This document shows, in pieces, positions 18,591-27,240 of a DNA stretch of 64,000 nt. Made by a program: the position numbers and the translations under genes. The stretch covers positions 1-64,000 of the forward strand of contig NZ_SCWE01000001.1 in assembly GCF_004359505.1 (NCBI RefSeq). The letters are read 5' to 3'. Source of the DNA: Macrococcus hajekii (GTDB taxonomy: Bacteria; Bacillota; Bacilli; Staphylococcales; Staphylococcaceae). How positions within the stretch are numbered: position 1 is the stretch's first letter; each line of letters opens with the position of its first letter. The notes beneath the pieces were generated by a model. The model did no database searches. It was not told the origin of the DNA and worked only from the letters and a program-made list of their open reading frames with translations.

Positions 18591-18796
18591 TCGGCGACTA
18601 TTAAATATAAAGGTTAAAATTAAGGTAAAGTTTGTTAAAAAACAATTTTTAAACAGTATGTAGTACGAAACTATCTCGAAAAACAATAGGTGCTTGAAAG
18701 TTTAGTAAGTGGAGGTTAAAAGTATTGCGTTGTAGCATAGATAATATTGAAAAAAATCTATATTAAGAAGATAGGGAGATAGTATCGGAGGTTCAT

Positions 18797-20401
18797 ATGA
18801 GAATAAAAAAAATTGATTATATACTTGAAAATGAAAAAAGTGTTATACATTTAAATGAAAATGAAAAATATTTTAACGATAATAATACTTATACTCTTTT
18901 ATTAGGGGAAAATGGTACTGGAAAAAGTAAGTTATTAGAAAATATTATGATTTACTATAGTGGAAAAAATAGTTTAGTAATGCATATGGAGTTTGAAAAT
19001 CAAATAGAACCTACGAATTTGATATATTCAACTTATACTCCTTTTGACAGATTGAGGATTAACAAAGAATTTCGCTATTCAAACAATGGAATTAGAAAAA
19101 ATATATATTATCCTAGTAGAAATCATAATGATCTAATTAATTTAACTTGTATTTCATATTTAAAATGTAGACTAATAAATCATAGTAGATTCAAAAAAAT
19201 TGCAAATGTTTTAAACAAAACAATGAATTTTAATATTTTAGATGGAGAACTATTGATTGAGAGTATAAATCACATAGGCTATGAATCTTTAGGTAGAAAG
19301 GCTCATAGTACTTCAAAAATCATGAAGAAAGAATACATTTCAAAAATACAACTGAGAAAAAAAGAATTATTATCATACTTTAAAAATTTTACGTCTTTTA
19401 TTGAAGAAAATTATTTCTTAGAAGAGCTAGTAGATGAAATAATTAATAAAAACCGTTTTCCTATTTTTTATAATGAATCAGGTGACAGTAAAACTGAATT
19501 AATGATTTTATTAAGTATTATAAATGCGAAATTAGATGACAAAGATTTTGAGAAAATAATTTCATTTATTAGAAAAAGTGATATTTATTATGACATAGAA
19601 TTGTATTTAATCTCTATCACTATTAAATTGGATTATATAGAACTGAAACAAAATTATGGACATCTTAAGAATTATAAAAATAAAAATAAAATGTTTTTAA
19701 AATTAGAAGATATATTGTATTTTTTTGAGAAGAAATATAATTTAGATAGATCAATAGAATTCATAAATAATGATATTGAAATATTAGAGTTTTTAAATAT
19801 AAAAATGATTGATGACCTTTTATTTGAAGGAAATTTTGAAACTAAAGTTTTAACTATGTTTAGTTCAGGAGAGTTTTCTCTTTTTACTAGAATTTTTGAA
19901 ATTAATTTGTATATTAATAAACACTCATTAATACTTATCGATGAACCTGAGGTTCATTTGAATCCAAAATGGATAAACGATTTCTATTATATTTTAAGAA
20001 GTTGCTTTCAAAATCTAGAATGTCACTTTATTATTGCTTCACAATCTCCTTTTATAGTTAAAATGATGACAAAAGAACAAGTGTATATTTTCAAGCGTAA
20101 AAATAATTCAGTAAAAATTGAAAATATAAATTTCGCCACATTTAATGCAAAATATGATGCTATAGTAAATAGATTATTTAATTTAAGTAACTATAATTCA
20201 GAAATAAAGGAAAAGATGAATCTAATTGAAAGAAATTTGAATTCTTCTGAAGATGCTAATGAATTTATGGAAAACCTTAAGGTTTTGAACTCAATGGCTG
20301 GAAGTTATGAAAAATATGCATTAGTTGATAATGTTATCAATATTGAGAAATTAAATGAATTGGAAGAGTTAATCAAGAATGAGGAGAAAAGAAGAAAGTG
20401 A
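18797..20401 (+). CDS. ABC/OLD-type ATPase, Septu PtuA-like
   Basis: The 534-aa protein has Walker A GENGTGKS (37-44), an ABC-type signature FSSGEFSLF (~355-362), Walker B with DEPEVHLNP (382-390) and a downstream SQSPF switch motif (~416). No TOPRIM nuclease domain follows, so it is not a complete OLD nuclease. The next gene, 19 bp on, is an HNH nuclease. An AAA/ABC ATPase plus HNH pair is the layout of the Septu antiphage system (PtuA-PtuB); the assignment is by architecture and context, not by alignment. The gene is markedly AT-rich compared with hsdR, which points to separate acquisition. Start: GGAGG seven bases before the ATG. Confidence 0.72.
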   Translation: MRIKKIDYILENEKSVIHLNENEKYFNDNNTYTLLLGENGTGKSKLLENIMIYYSGKNSLVMHMEFENQIEPTNLIYSTYTPFDRLRINKEFRYSNNGIRKNIYYPSRNHNDLINLTCISYLKCRLINHSRFKKIANVLNKTMNFNILDGELLIESINHIGYESLGRKAHSTSKIMKKEYISKIQLRKKELLSYFKNFTSFIEENYFLEELVDEIINKNRFPIFYNESGDSKTELMILLSIINAKLDDKDFEKIISFIRKSDIYYDIELYLISITIKLDYIELKQNYGHLKNYKNKNKMFLKLEDILYFFEKKYNLDRSIEFINNDIEILEFLNIKMIDDLLFEGNFETKVLTMFSSGEFSLFTRIFEINLYINKHSLILIDEPEVHLNPKWINDFYYILRSCFQNLECHFIIASQSPFIVKMMTKEQVYIFKRKNNSVKIENINFATFNAKYDAIVNRLFNLSNYNSEIKEKMNLIERNLNSSEDANEFMENLKVLNSMAGSYEKYALVDNVINIEKLNELEELIKNEEKRRK

Positions 20402-20420
20402 TCTTTAGAGGGTTTATAAT

Positions 20421-21530
20421 ATGATTGATGAGATTAGTAAAGATTTTCAACTTGTAATTAATAATATTTGTGATTTAATGACTGAAAAGAATCCACCTAA
20501 TCAGGCTATAAAAAAACATCGATACGACATTATTTATGAACACTATAAAAATAGTGAAAAATTTAAAAATTTAGTTAATAATTTATATTACAGTGACTTA
20601 AAAGATTATTTTATCTACTTAAACACCTATTTTAAAAAAAATTACTTCAAGTTTTGTAATTACTCAGGCAATATCAAAAATTTTAATAATCTTATTAATG
20701 TAAATAATTCAAACTTGGTCTATGACACTTATACAATTTATACAAACTTTAAACATGATTATTATTTTAAATTACTTCCTGATATATATGATTTGATTAA
20801 TAATAAATCACAAACTGAAAAATTAAGGCACTTTATCAAGGAATGGAAAAATGTTTTAGAAGAATGCAATAATTTTAAATATTTATGTCCTTTTTGTCAA
20901 TCTAGAGATATTGAATATAAAGAATTAGATCATTTTCTTCCTAAAACGGTAATTCCTATTTTATCGATTCATTTAGATAATCTTGTGCCTGTATGCAAAA
21001 CTTGCAATTCAAAAAGAGTTAAAGGAAATAGGTACCCTTCGTTTCCGATTATTCATCCATATGATTCCAATGTTAAGGAAATTGGCATGCCTATAGACTT
21101 TGTTAAGTTCGATTTTAATGGAATAAAAGACGGAGTAGAAGTAGGATGTGAACATTTTGTATCGAATAATCAAAATGAACAACCTAATAGGCAAGCTGTA
21201 AATAATTATATCGATTTATTTTTAATAAAAGAACGATATGAAAAATTATATAAAGTACTTGTAAGTGATGTTTTAGAAAAAATTAAGGAGTATATTATTA
21301 TTTATATTTCTCAAACTCCTTCATCTAACAGACTACAATATAATGAATTTTTAAAAATTGTTATATCTTCGAGAGATTCTTTAGAAAGATATTATTCAAA
21401 CTCAAATCAAGAATACAATAAATTTAAAAAAGATTTTATTTCTTCTCTTGATGTAAATACACTCAGAAAGTTAGCAATAATGTTTTATGAAGAGCTAATA
21501 TCAGAACATTTGTCTGGAGAAAGTGTTTGA
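20421..21530 (+). CDS. HNH endonuclease, Septu PtuB-like
   Basis: The 369-aa protein has an HNH core with four zinc cysteines: Cys156-x-x-Cys159, then the catalytic DH (Asp170-His171), Asn187, and Cys192-x-x-Cys195-Asn. Regions before and after are helical, very AT-rich in codon use and not recognised. In Septu systems the HNH partner is held by the ATPase and cuts DNA when triggered; that role is inferred here. The start codon ATG 20421 has GAGGG nearby. Its last codons overlap the GTG that opens the McrC-like remnant, so the module ends exactly at the older locus. Confidence 0.75.
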   Translation: MIDEISKDFQLVINNICDLMTEKNPPNQAIKKHRYDIIYEHYKNSEKFKNLVNNLYYSDLKDYFIYLNTYFKKNYFKFCNYSGNIKNFNNLINVNNSNLVYDTYTIYTNFKHDYYFKLLPDIYDLINNKSQTEKLRHFIKEWKNVLEECNNFKYLCPFCQSRDIEYKELDHFLPKTVIPILSIHLDNLVPVCKTCNSKRVKGNRYPSFPIIHPYDSNVKEIGMPIDFVKFDFNGIKDGVEVGCEHFVSNNQNEQPNRQAVNNYIDLFLIKERYEKLYKVLVSDVLEKIKEYIIIYISQTPSSNRLQYNEFLKIVISSRDSLERYYSNSNQEYNKFKKDFISSLDVNTLRKLAIMFYEELISEHLSGESV

Positions 21531-21957
21531 GTCTTATATGGCGCATCACCTGGAAAAAAGGCTAGGCAGTGATACCGTTCAAGCACAAGAAAAACGTTAT
21601 TATCTCTTTAAGGATGGTAAAGAAAGAGGGAATTACAGGCTCAGACCGGATATCGTAGTGAGAAAGAATAATGAGACTCGTGAAGTCATCATCATAGATA
21701 CGAAATGGAAACGCCTCGATTCAACGGGACCTTCACAGGCCGATCTCTATCAGATGTATGCCTACTATACGAGATATCATCACCACCAGCAGAATGTGAA
21801 GAAAGTCGTGCTCCTTTATCCTTCCAGTCCTTTATTCAAGGAACTTCAGTATGTGAGTAGGGGACTTGATATGGCAGAAGAAGCAGTCGTGGAAGTGTGT
21901 TATGTTGACTCACTGAACCCAGAATGGCAAGGTAAACTGATGAAGATATTAGAATAG
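21523..21957 (+). pseudogene. McrC-like restriction component, C-terminal remnant
   Basis: The 144-aa frame matches the C-terminal nuclease half of McrC: FESYMAHHLEK, RLRPDIVVRKN, IIIDTKWKRL, QADLYQMYAYYTRY, and VLLYPSS. The LRPD...DTKWK set is the PD-(D/E)XK core. Full McrC proteins are ~350-450 aa and work with the GTPase McrB, which is absent here. The frame begins with GTG 21523 inside the end of the HNH gene and has no own ribosome site. Base composition becomes much less AT-rich exactly here. It is best explained as a stump left when the ATPase-HNH module replaced the upstream part; low-level expression by coupling is possible. Confidence 0.78.
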
Positions 21958-21970
21958 ATGTTAAAAATGC

Positions 21971-22007
21971 AAAATCTCCTCTGAAACATTCTCAGAGGAG
22001 ATTTTTT
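21971..22007 (+). terminator. Terminator at the end of the defence island
   Basis: Stem AAATCTCCTCTGA/TCAGAGGAGATTT followed by a T run, 13 bases after the McrC remnant stop. Confidence 0.88.
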
Positions 22008-22089
22008 ACTTTGTCCTATCCCCTAACAACTACGTCATTTCTTGTCACGACCATATCATATACTCCTCTAAAAAGGAGGTCGTTCGCAC

Positions 22090-22233
22090 ATGGATAAATT
22101 CAAGAAGATGCTGTTTGACTACTTTGTCGTCCTGGAGGAGGAATATGAGCCGCCGTCCATTAATGCTATTCTGCTATTTCTCATGGTTCATACTCTTGTC
22201 TCTGCTTGGGTATTTTATCTAGGTAATTTGTAA
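22090..22233 (+). CDS. Small single-helix membrane protein (47 aa)
   Basis: ATG 22090 is preceded by a near-perfect AAAGGAGGT nine bases upstream. The product has an acidic N-terminal half (FVVLEEEYEPP) and one transmembrane helix (about residues 25-44). The strong ribosome site and clean codon use argue that it is real. It lies between the island terminator and a converging membrane gene. I recognise no family. Confidence 0.65.
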   Translation: MDKFKKMLFDYFVVLEEEYEPPSINAILLFLMVHTLVSAWVFYLGNL

Positions 22234-22242
22234 TAAGGCATC

Positions 22243-22683
22243 TTAAATTCTAAAGCCTGTTTTACTTTCTCCTCCCATCCATCTTCTTCTTTGCCGCCAT
22301 TCCCGGTAAATGTTATAGAAGCACAGCAGTATCCAGAGAAGACTCAGTATGCGCCATAACCACTCGTCACTCAGATAAAAGGTGAGGTAATAACAGATGG
22401 CGGCGAAGGCGATGATGCAGAGTCCCTGAACGATTGTATTGATCCATGACCAGCGCAGCCGGACTGAGAGGGGATAGTGTCTGCTGTAATCTTCGCGGTT
22501 CAGGGTATTGGTGAAAATGTTTGTGCCGAAGCCTGCGACGAGTGTCAGTGCGCCGAGTAGCATAAAGAGACCGTATAGATTATCCGGTGTCAGTCCTGAT
22601 CTGATGATGTCAGGTAAGTACAGCAAGCCGAGGATAAGCATGCCGATCTGGCTGAAAAGAAGAATAGCATCGGTTCTATTCAT
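22243..22683 (-). CDS. Hypothetical four-helix membrane protein
   Basis: The 146-aa protein has four hydrophobic segments (about residues 8-28, 38-56, 80-100 and 106-124) and a strongly basic C-terminal tail (REWRQRRRW). The start is supported by AAAGGAG seven bases upstream. It converges with the 47-aa gene and leaves only 9 bp between stops. No domain recognised. Confidence 0.65.
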   Translation of the reverse strand: MNRTDAILLFSQIGMLILGLLYLPDIIRSGLTPDNLYGLFMLLGALTLVAGFGTNIFTNTLNREDYSRHYPLSVRLRWSWINTIVQGLCIIAFAAICYYLTFYLSDEWLWRILSLLWILLCFYNIYREWRQRRRWMGGESKTGFRI

Positions 22684-22857
22684 AGGCGTCTCCTTTACTG
22701 GTTAAGAGTAATTTTATCCATGTTATCATATATTTGGCAGATGCTGTATGATGAAATATCTACCTATATATTTTTCACGTTTATTCATTTTATAACGGAT
22801 TATTTCATCTTCTGAGGGGTATAATTTCTTGTTATCAAAATGGAAGGACGTGATGAG

Positions 22858-23667
22858 ATGCAAATAAAGATTAAAAATGTCACCTTGAACTATCAGGAGG
22901 TCGGCACGGGTAGGCCGGTCTACTTCATCCATGGCAACGGGCTGAATCTGTCCAGTCAGTATCAGCTGTATGATCATTTATTTGAGGATTCATTCAGACG
23001 TATCTATCTGGATCTGCCTGGCATGGGTGAGTCGGAGGCGGATCTATCTATCACGACAACGAATGATATGCTGGATATTATTATGGCATTCATCGATACA
23101 CTGACGCCGCATCAGGATATCATCCTGTTCGGTCATTCATACGGTGCCTATATGTGTCTCGGTCTGATGGATCGCTGGAAGAACCGTATTACGGGCGCGT
23201 ATCTGACTTGTCCGGTTGTTGAAGGTCAGTACAGTAAACGCAACCGGGAACAGCTTGAACAGCGGGTTGAGGCGCGTGTAGATGTCCAGGCGGATGCGGA
23301 TTACTACGATGAGTATACTGATACGACGGTCATCATCAATCAGCAGACATGGGAACGGTACCGCAATCAGATTGTGCCGGGTATCAAGCAGGCTGATAAG
23401 ACTTTCATGAAAGAACTGAGACGCGACGCGAGTGTCTACTATCAGTTCCGTTGTGAAGATGTGATTGATATCGGTGACGCTACTGTGCTGCATGTCGTCG
23501 TCAGTAAACAGGATACAGTTGTCGGATACAAGGACCAGTTGTCGTTCTTTAGCAAAGAACCGAATGCCACTGTAACACTTGTAGCGAACGCCGGCCATAA
23601 CCCGATGATAGAGGAGATGGAACTGATTCAATCTCTCGCAAAAATATTTCTTTTTAAACTCAAGTAA
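22858..23667 (+). CDS. Alpha/beta-fold hydrolase
   Basis: 269 aa from ATG 22858 (GGAAGGA upstream). Typical fold signs: oxyanion HGNG (~24-27), nucleophile elbow GHSYG with Ser at ~91, and Asp in SKQDTVV plus His in NAGHNPM completing the triad. It probably cleaves a small ester or amide in the cytosol; the substrate is unknown. It is less AT-rich than its neighbours to the left, and is a single gene with no clear operon partner. Confidence 0.85.
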   Translation: MQIKIKNVTLNYQEVGTGRPVYFIHGNGLNLSSQYQLYDHLFEDSFRRIYLDLPGMGESEADLSITTTNDMLDIIMAFIDTLTPHQDIILFGHSYGAYMCLGLMDRWKNRITGAYLTCPVVEGQYSKRNREQLEQRVEARVDVQADADYYDEYTDTTVIINQQTWERYRNQIVPGIKQADKTFMKELRRDASVYYQFRCEDVIDIGDATVLHVVVSKQDTVVGYKDQLSFFSKEPNATVTLVANAGHNPMIEEMELIQSLAKIFLFKLK

Positions 23668-23734
23668 AGATTGTACAGCCTTCACTTTTAGTCTATGATA
23701 AATGACTAGGTAACGATTTAAAGGAGTGAAGTAT

Positions 23735-24769
23735 ATGCAGAGATTCAAGTCTTTTTTCTTTAAGATATTAAATGGTATGGCAACAGGTATAGTGGTTGCA
23801 TTGATACCTAATGCGATGCTAGGTGAACTGTTCAAATATTTAGCACAGTATCATGATATTTTTAATGTGCTATTACAGTTCCTTCTTATTTTTCAGTTTA
23901 GTGCATCGATTATCATCGGTACATTAGTGGGTCATCAATTTAAGATGAACGGACCACAAAGTGCGATTATCGGGGGGGCAGCCTTTATTGGCTCTGGAGC
24001 TGTCAAGTTTACAGAACAGGGTGCTGCATTAAATGGTATAGGCGATTTAATTAATATCCTGCTGACTATTGCATTATCAGTGTTGATCATTCAGTTGATA
24101 GGTAATCGTCTAGGGACGCTTAATCTTGTCTTTCTACCTATCTTAGCGGGTATCCTGCCTGGTATCATCGGTTCGTTAACGCTGCCTTACGTCAAGATGA
24201 TCACAGGCTCATTAGGACAGCTGATCCATCACTTTACAACGCTTAATCCTCTTCTGATGTGTGTTCTGATATGCGTATCGTATTCTTTACTGATGGCTAC
24301 ACCCATTTCACTCGTAGCGATTGCGACAGTTATCAACTTATCTGGTTTAGGCAGTGGCGCAGCTAATCTGGGTATCGCGGCTTGCTGCTACACATTTATT
24401 GTCGGATCATGGCTTGTAAATGATAAAGGTGTTAATACAACGCTCGTTATCGGAGCAGCTAAAATGATGATGCCTGCATACTTCAAAAACCCTATCATTA
24501 TGCTGCCACTCGCTCTTAATGGTATCGTAGGTGGACTCATGGCTTATTACATGGGTATTCAGGGGACGCCTATGTCAGCTGGATTTGGTTATACAGGACT
24601 TGTAGGTCCATTGAATGCACTGCCGACAATGGAGGGGAATGTATTACTTAAGCTGCTACTTGCTTATCTGATTGTTCCATTACCAGCAGCTATCCTATTC
24701 CACTATTTACTTAGGAAGTTAGTTCCTCAATATAAAGATGAAATCTATCGTTTTACTCCAGAAGTTTAA
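23735..24769 (+). CDS. PTS-EIIC-like membrane transporter
   Basis: The 344-aa polytopic protein (about 10 hydrophobic segments) has the glycine-rich helices and the conserved NDKGVNTTLVIGAAK-type loop of the PTS_EIIC_2 family. No IIA or IIB domain is fused or nearby, so it may work as an orphan sugar-type permease; the substrate is unknown. ATG 23735 is used because AAGGAG has an 8-base spacer; an in-frame GTG nine bases earlier overlaps the ribosome site. A strong terminator follows. Confidence 0.75.
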   Translation: MQRFKSFFFKILNGMATGIVVALIPNAMLGELFKYLAQYHDIFNVLLQFLLIFQFSASIIIGTLVGHQFKMNGPQSAIIGGAAFIGSGAVKFTEQGAALNGIGDLINILLTIALSVLIIQLIGNRLGTLNLVFLPILAGILPGIIGSLTLPYVKMITGSLGQLIHHFTTLNPLLMCVLICVSYSLLMATPISLVAIATVINLSGLGSGAANLGIAACCYTFIVGSWLVNDKGVNTTLVIGAAKMMMPAYFKNPIIMLPLALNGIVGGLMAYYMGIQGTPMSAGFGYTGLVGPLNALPTMEGNVLLKLLLAYLIVPLPAAILFHYLLRKLVPQYKDEIYRFTPEV

Positions 24770-24791
24770 TAGTGATGATTAAAAGTATTCA

Positions 24792-24826
24792 AAAAAAGCA
24801 CAACACCTCAGTGTTGTGTCTTTTTT
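24792..24826 (+). terminator. Intrinsic terminator
   Basis: Stem GCACAACAC/GTGTTGTGT with CTCA loop, then a T run; A-rich on the left. Confidence 0.88.
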
Positions 24827-24862
24827 ATGGTAAAATAGGTGCATTGATTTGGAGGTGAGAAG

Positions 24863-25987
24863 ATGTCTGTTGCACTGAAAAATGACATCATTGCTTTCAG
24901 CAAGACGATTGGTATTGATGCAATACGATTTACAACAGCAGAACCATTTGAAGAGCTGAGGCCAAAGCTGATTGACTATTTTAGTAAAGGTTATGCTTCT
25001 GGATTTGAAGAGTCAGACATCGAACTCAGAATTGATCCGAAGAAATCTCTCGCATCGGCTGAAACCATCATTGCAATAGCAGTCGGCTATCCGAACAAGC
25101 TGCCTGATGCACCGAAAAGTGTACGAGGAGGTCGGCGCGGCATATTCGCTCGAGCATCGTGGGGAATGGACTATCATTCACTTTTAAGAAAGCGACTCGA
25201 ACAACTTGAAGCATTTATCAGGGAGCGGGTACCTGAAGCGGAATGTATGTCTATGGTCGATACAGGAGTCCTTAGTGACCGGGCAGTTGCAGAACGTGCG
25301 GGTCTCGGTTACGCTGCAAAGAATGGCTTTATATTGAATAAGGAGCTTGGAACGTGGACTTATCTCGGTGAACTACTGATATCGATTAAACTGCCGCCGG
25401 ATGCTCCTGTGCTTGATAGCTGTCTGGACTGCACAATCTGTATTGACCGGTGCCCAACTGGTGCTTTAGTCGGTAATGGTCAGCTCAATTCACAGAAGTG
25501 TATCAGCTTTCTGACACAGACGAAAGGCTTTATGCCTGATGAATATCGTAGTAAAATCGGCAACCGTCTGTATGGCTGTGATACATGTCAGCAAGTCTGC
25601 CCGAAAAACCGGGGGATTAATACGACCCATTCAGATATTGTACTGGAGCCACTTAAGCTGAAACCCCTGCTTGAACCTCTTTTGACAATGAGTAATAAGA
25701 TGTTTAAAAATGAATATGGCGATTTAGCGGGTAGCTGGCGCGGTAAGAAACCGATTCAACGTAACGCGATTCTGGCACTTGCACATTTTAAGGAAGAAAG
25801 CGCATTACCTGTTCTGAAAGAAGTGGCTGTGAATGATGAGCGTCCTGTTATCAAGGGGACTGCCTACTGGGCAATTGGCCGGATCGCCGGGGCGGGCGAA
25901 AAAGGATTTTTAGATGAGCGATTTGAAGTGGAACAAGATCCAGAAGTGAAGAACGAAATATTAAAAGGATTAGAGGAGATATATTAA
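24863..25987 (+). CDS. queG: Epoxyqueuosine reductase
   Basis: The 374-aa protein has a cobalamin-binding N-terminal domain, two 4Fe-4S ferredoxin motifs (CLDCTICIDRCPTGAL and CDTCQQVCPKN) and a C-terminal HEAT-like repeat region. It reduces epoxyqueuosine to queuosine in tRNA (position 34 of GTN anticodons), using cobalamin and iron-sulphur centres. The start has GGAGGTG upstream. The stop overlaps the ATG of trmL by one base, so the two tRNA wobble-base enzymes are translated together. The tRNAs for Asp, His, Asn and Tyr seen in this window are its expected substrates. Confidence 0.95.
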   Translation: MSVALKNDIIAFSKTIGIDAIRFTTAEPFEELRPKLIDYFSKGYASGFEESDIELRIDPKKSLASAETIIAIAVGYPNKLPDAPKSVRGGRRGIFARASWGMDYHSLLRKRLEQLEAFIRERVPEAECMSMVDTGVLSDRAVAERAGLGYAAKNGFILNKELGTWTYLGELLISIKLPPDAPVLDSCLDCTICIDRCPTGALVGNGQLNSQKCISFLTQTKGFMPDEYRSKIGNRLYGCDTCQQVCPKNRGINTTHSDIVLEPLKLKPLLEPLLTMSNKMFKNEYGDLAGSWRGKKPIQRNAILALAHFKEESALPVLKEVAVNDERPVIKGTAYWAIGRIAGAGEKGFLDERFEVEQDPEVKNEILKGLEEIY

Positions 25988-26460
25988 TGTCTATTAACGT
26001 CGTATTATATCAGCCGGAAATACCGGCGAACACTGGAAATATTGCAAGAACATGTGCTGCTACAGACACAACCTTACACTTAATCCGTCCACTCGGTTTT
26101 TCGACAGATGATAAAATGTTACGCCGAGCAGGTCTGGATTACTGGAAGTTTGTGAATATCGTTTATTACGATAGTATTGAAGAATTTTTTGAAAAAACTG
26201 AAGGAGGACAGTATTATCTCCTGACGAAGTTCGGTAAAAAACCGCATACAACATTTGATTATTCTGATACAGCTGTGCAGCATTATTTTATCTTCGGACG
26301 CGAGACGACTGGTCTGCCTGACTGGGTAAAGGAAAAGTATATGGATACAGCATTACGTATTCCAATGAATGATAATGTCAGATCGCTTAATTTATCGAAT
26401 ACGGCTGCTATTTTAGTATACGAAGCACTCAGACAGCAGGATTACCCGAATCTTAAATAA
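25987..26460 (+). CDS. trmL: tRNA (cytidine/uridine-34 2'-O)-methyltransferase
   Basis: The 157-aa SPOUT-family enzyme has the N-terminal IPANTGNIARTC motif and the C-terminal knot motifs IFGRETTGLP and IPMNDNVRSLNLS. It methylates the 2'-OH of the wobble nucleotide in tRNA-Leu isoacceptors, using SAM. It is the second gene of the queG-trmL-nfrA cluster; the next start is 12 bp away. Length and motifs are normal. Confidence 0.94.
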   Translation: MSINVVLYQPEIPANTGNIARTCAATDTTLHLIRPLGFSTDDKMLRRAGLDYWKFVNIVYYDSIEEFFEKTEGGQYYLLTKFGKKPHTTFDYSDTAVQHYFIFGRETTGLPDWVKEKYMDTALRIPMNDNVRSLNLSNTAAILVYEALRQQDYPNLK

Positions 26461-26472
26461 GAGGTGAAGACA

Positions 26473-27213
26473 ATGAGTGAAATGATCAATCAGTTAATGA
26501 ACCATCGTTCTATTCGCACATTTACAGACGACAGACTGAGCACTGAGCAAGTGCGTACGCTTGTTGAAGCTGCACAAATGGCTTCAACATCAAGTTATTT
26601 GCAGGCCTATTCCATTATGGGTGTAACAGATGTTGAAAAAAAGAAAGCACTGAAAGAAATAAGCGGTCAGAATTATGTGGAAGAGAATGGTCATTTATTT
26701 GTATTTGTAGCGGATTTCTATCGCCATAAACGCATGAGTGATCAACTCGGAGTCAGTATAGAGGATTATCTCGGGGCGACGGAAAGCTTCCTTGTAGGAA
26801 CAGTAGATGCGACGCTCGCCGCACAGAACCTGGCAGTAGCTGCTGAAAGCATGGCATTAGGTATTTGTTATATCGGCAGTTTGCGTAATGATATGCAGCG
26901 AGTGATTGATATACTGGATTTACCTGCACATGTCTATCCTTTATTCGGTATGGTTGTAGGATATCCGGCTGATAGCGGCAGTCAGAAAGAGCGTCTGCCG
27001 TTTGAGCATATTTATCATGAAAACGGCTATGACAGCAGCCATTATGATGAAGAAATTCAGGCATATGATAAGCGTATTATGCAGTATTATCAAGAGCGTA
27101 CAGATGGCAAACGCGCTGATAAATGGAGCGAGCAAGTGATAGGGATGCTGAGCGGGAAAACACGTCTTGACGTCGATGAAGTCGTCAAGAACCAAGGATT
27201 TTTAAAGCAATAA
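26473..27213 (+). CDS. nfrA: FMN-dependent NADPH nitroreductase, NfrA-like
   Basis: The 246-aa protein begins with the nitroreductase signature HRSIRTFTDDRLS and has the FMN-binding stretches ASTSSYLQAYS and LGICYIGSLRND. It matches the NfsA/NfrA branch (about 245-250 aa), which reduces nitro compounds, disulphides and flavins with NADPH in the cytosol. The ATG at 26473 has AGAGGTG upstream; the in-frame GTG at 26464 overlaps that site. Last gene of the queG-trmL unit, followed by a terminator. Confidence 0.9.
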   Translation: MSEMINQLMNHRSIRTFTDDRLSTEQVRTLVEAAQMASTSSYLQAYSIMGVTDVEKKKALKEISGQNYVEENGHLFVFVADFYRHKRMSDQLGVSIEDYLGATESFLVGTVDATLAAQNLAVAAESMALGICYIGSLRNDMQRVIDILDLPAHVYPLFGMVVGYPADSGSQKERLPFEHIYHENGYDSSHYDEEIQAYDKRIMQYYQERTDGKRADKWSEQVIGMLSGKTRLDVDEVVKNQGFLKQ

Positions 27214-27240
27214 AAAAAGATTGGCATCTGCCAATCTTTT
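27212..27240. terminator. Bidirectional terminator
   Basis: Stem AAAAAGATTGGC/GCCAATCTTTTT between nfrA (+) and a small minus-strand gene whose stop touches it. Confidence 0.85.

Noticed and set aside
18797..20401. Complete OLD-family nuclease or Gabija GajA
   Set aside because: After the Walker B and switch motifs only ~115 residues remain and no TOPRIM acidic motifs are visible.
18797..21530. Retron system using the ATPase-HNH pair as effector
   Set aside because: No reverse transcriptase gene or msr/msd-like RNA is visible on either side.
23137..23835. 232-codon minus-strand frame over the hydrolase gene
   Set aside because: The plus strand encodes an intact alpha/beta hydrolase there; the minus frame crosses an intergenic region and lacks any recognisable domain.
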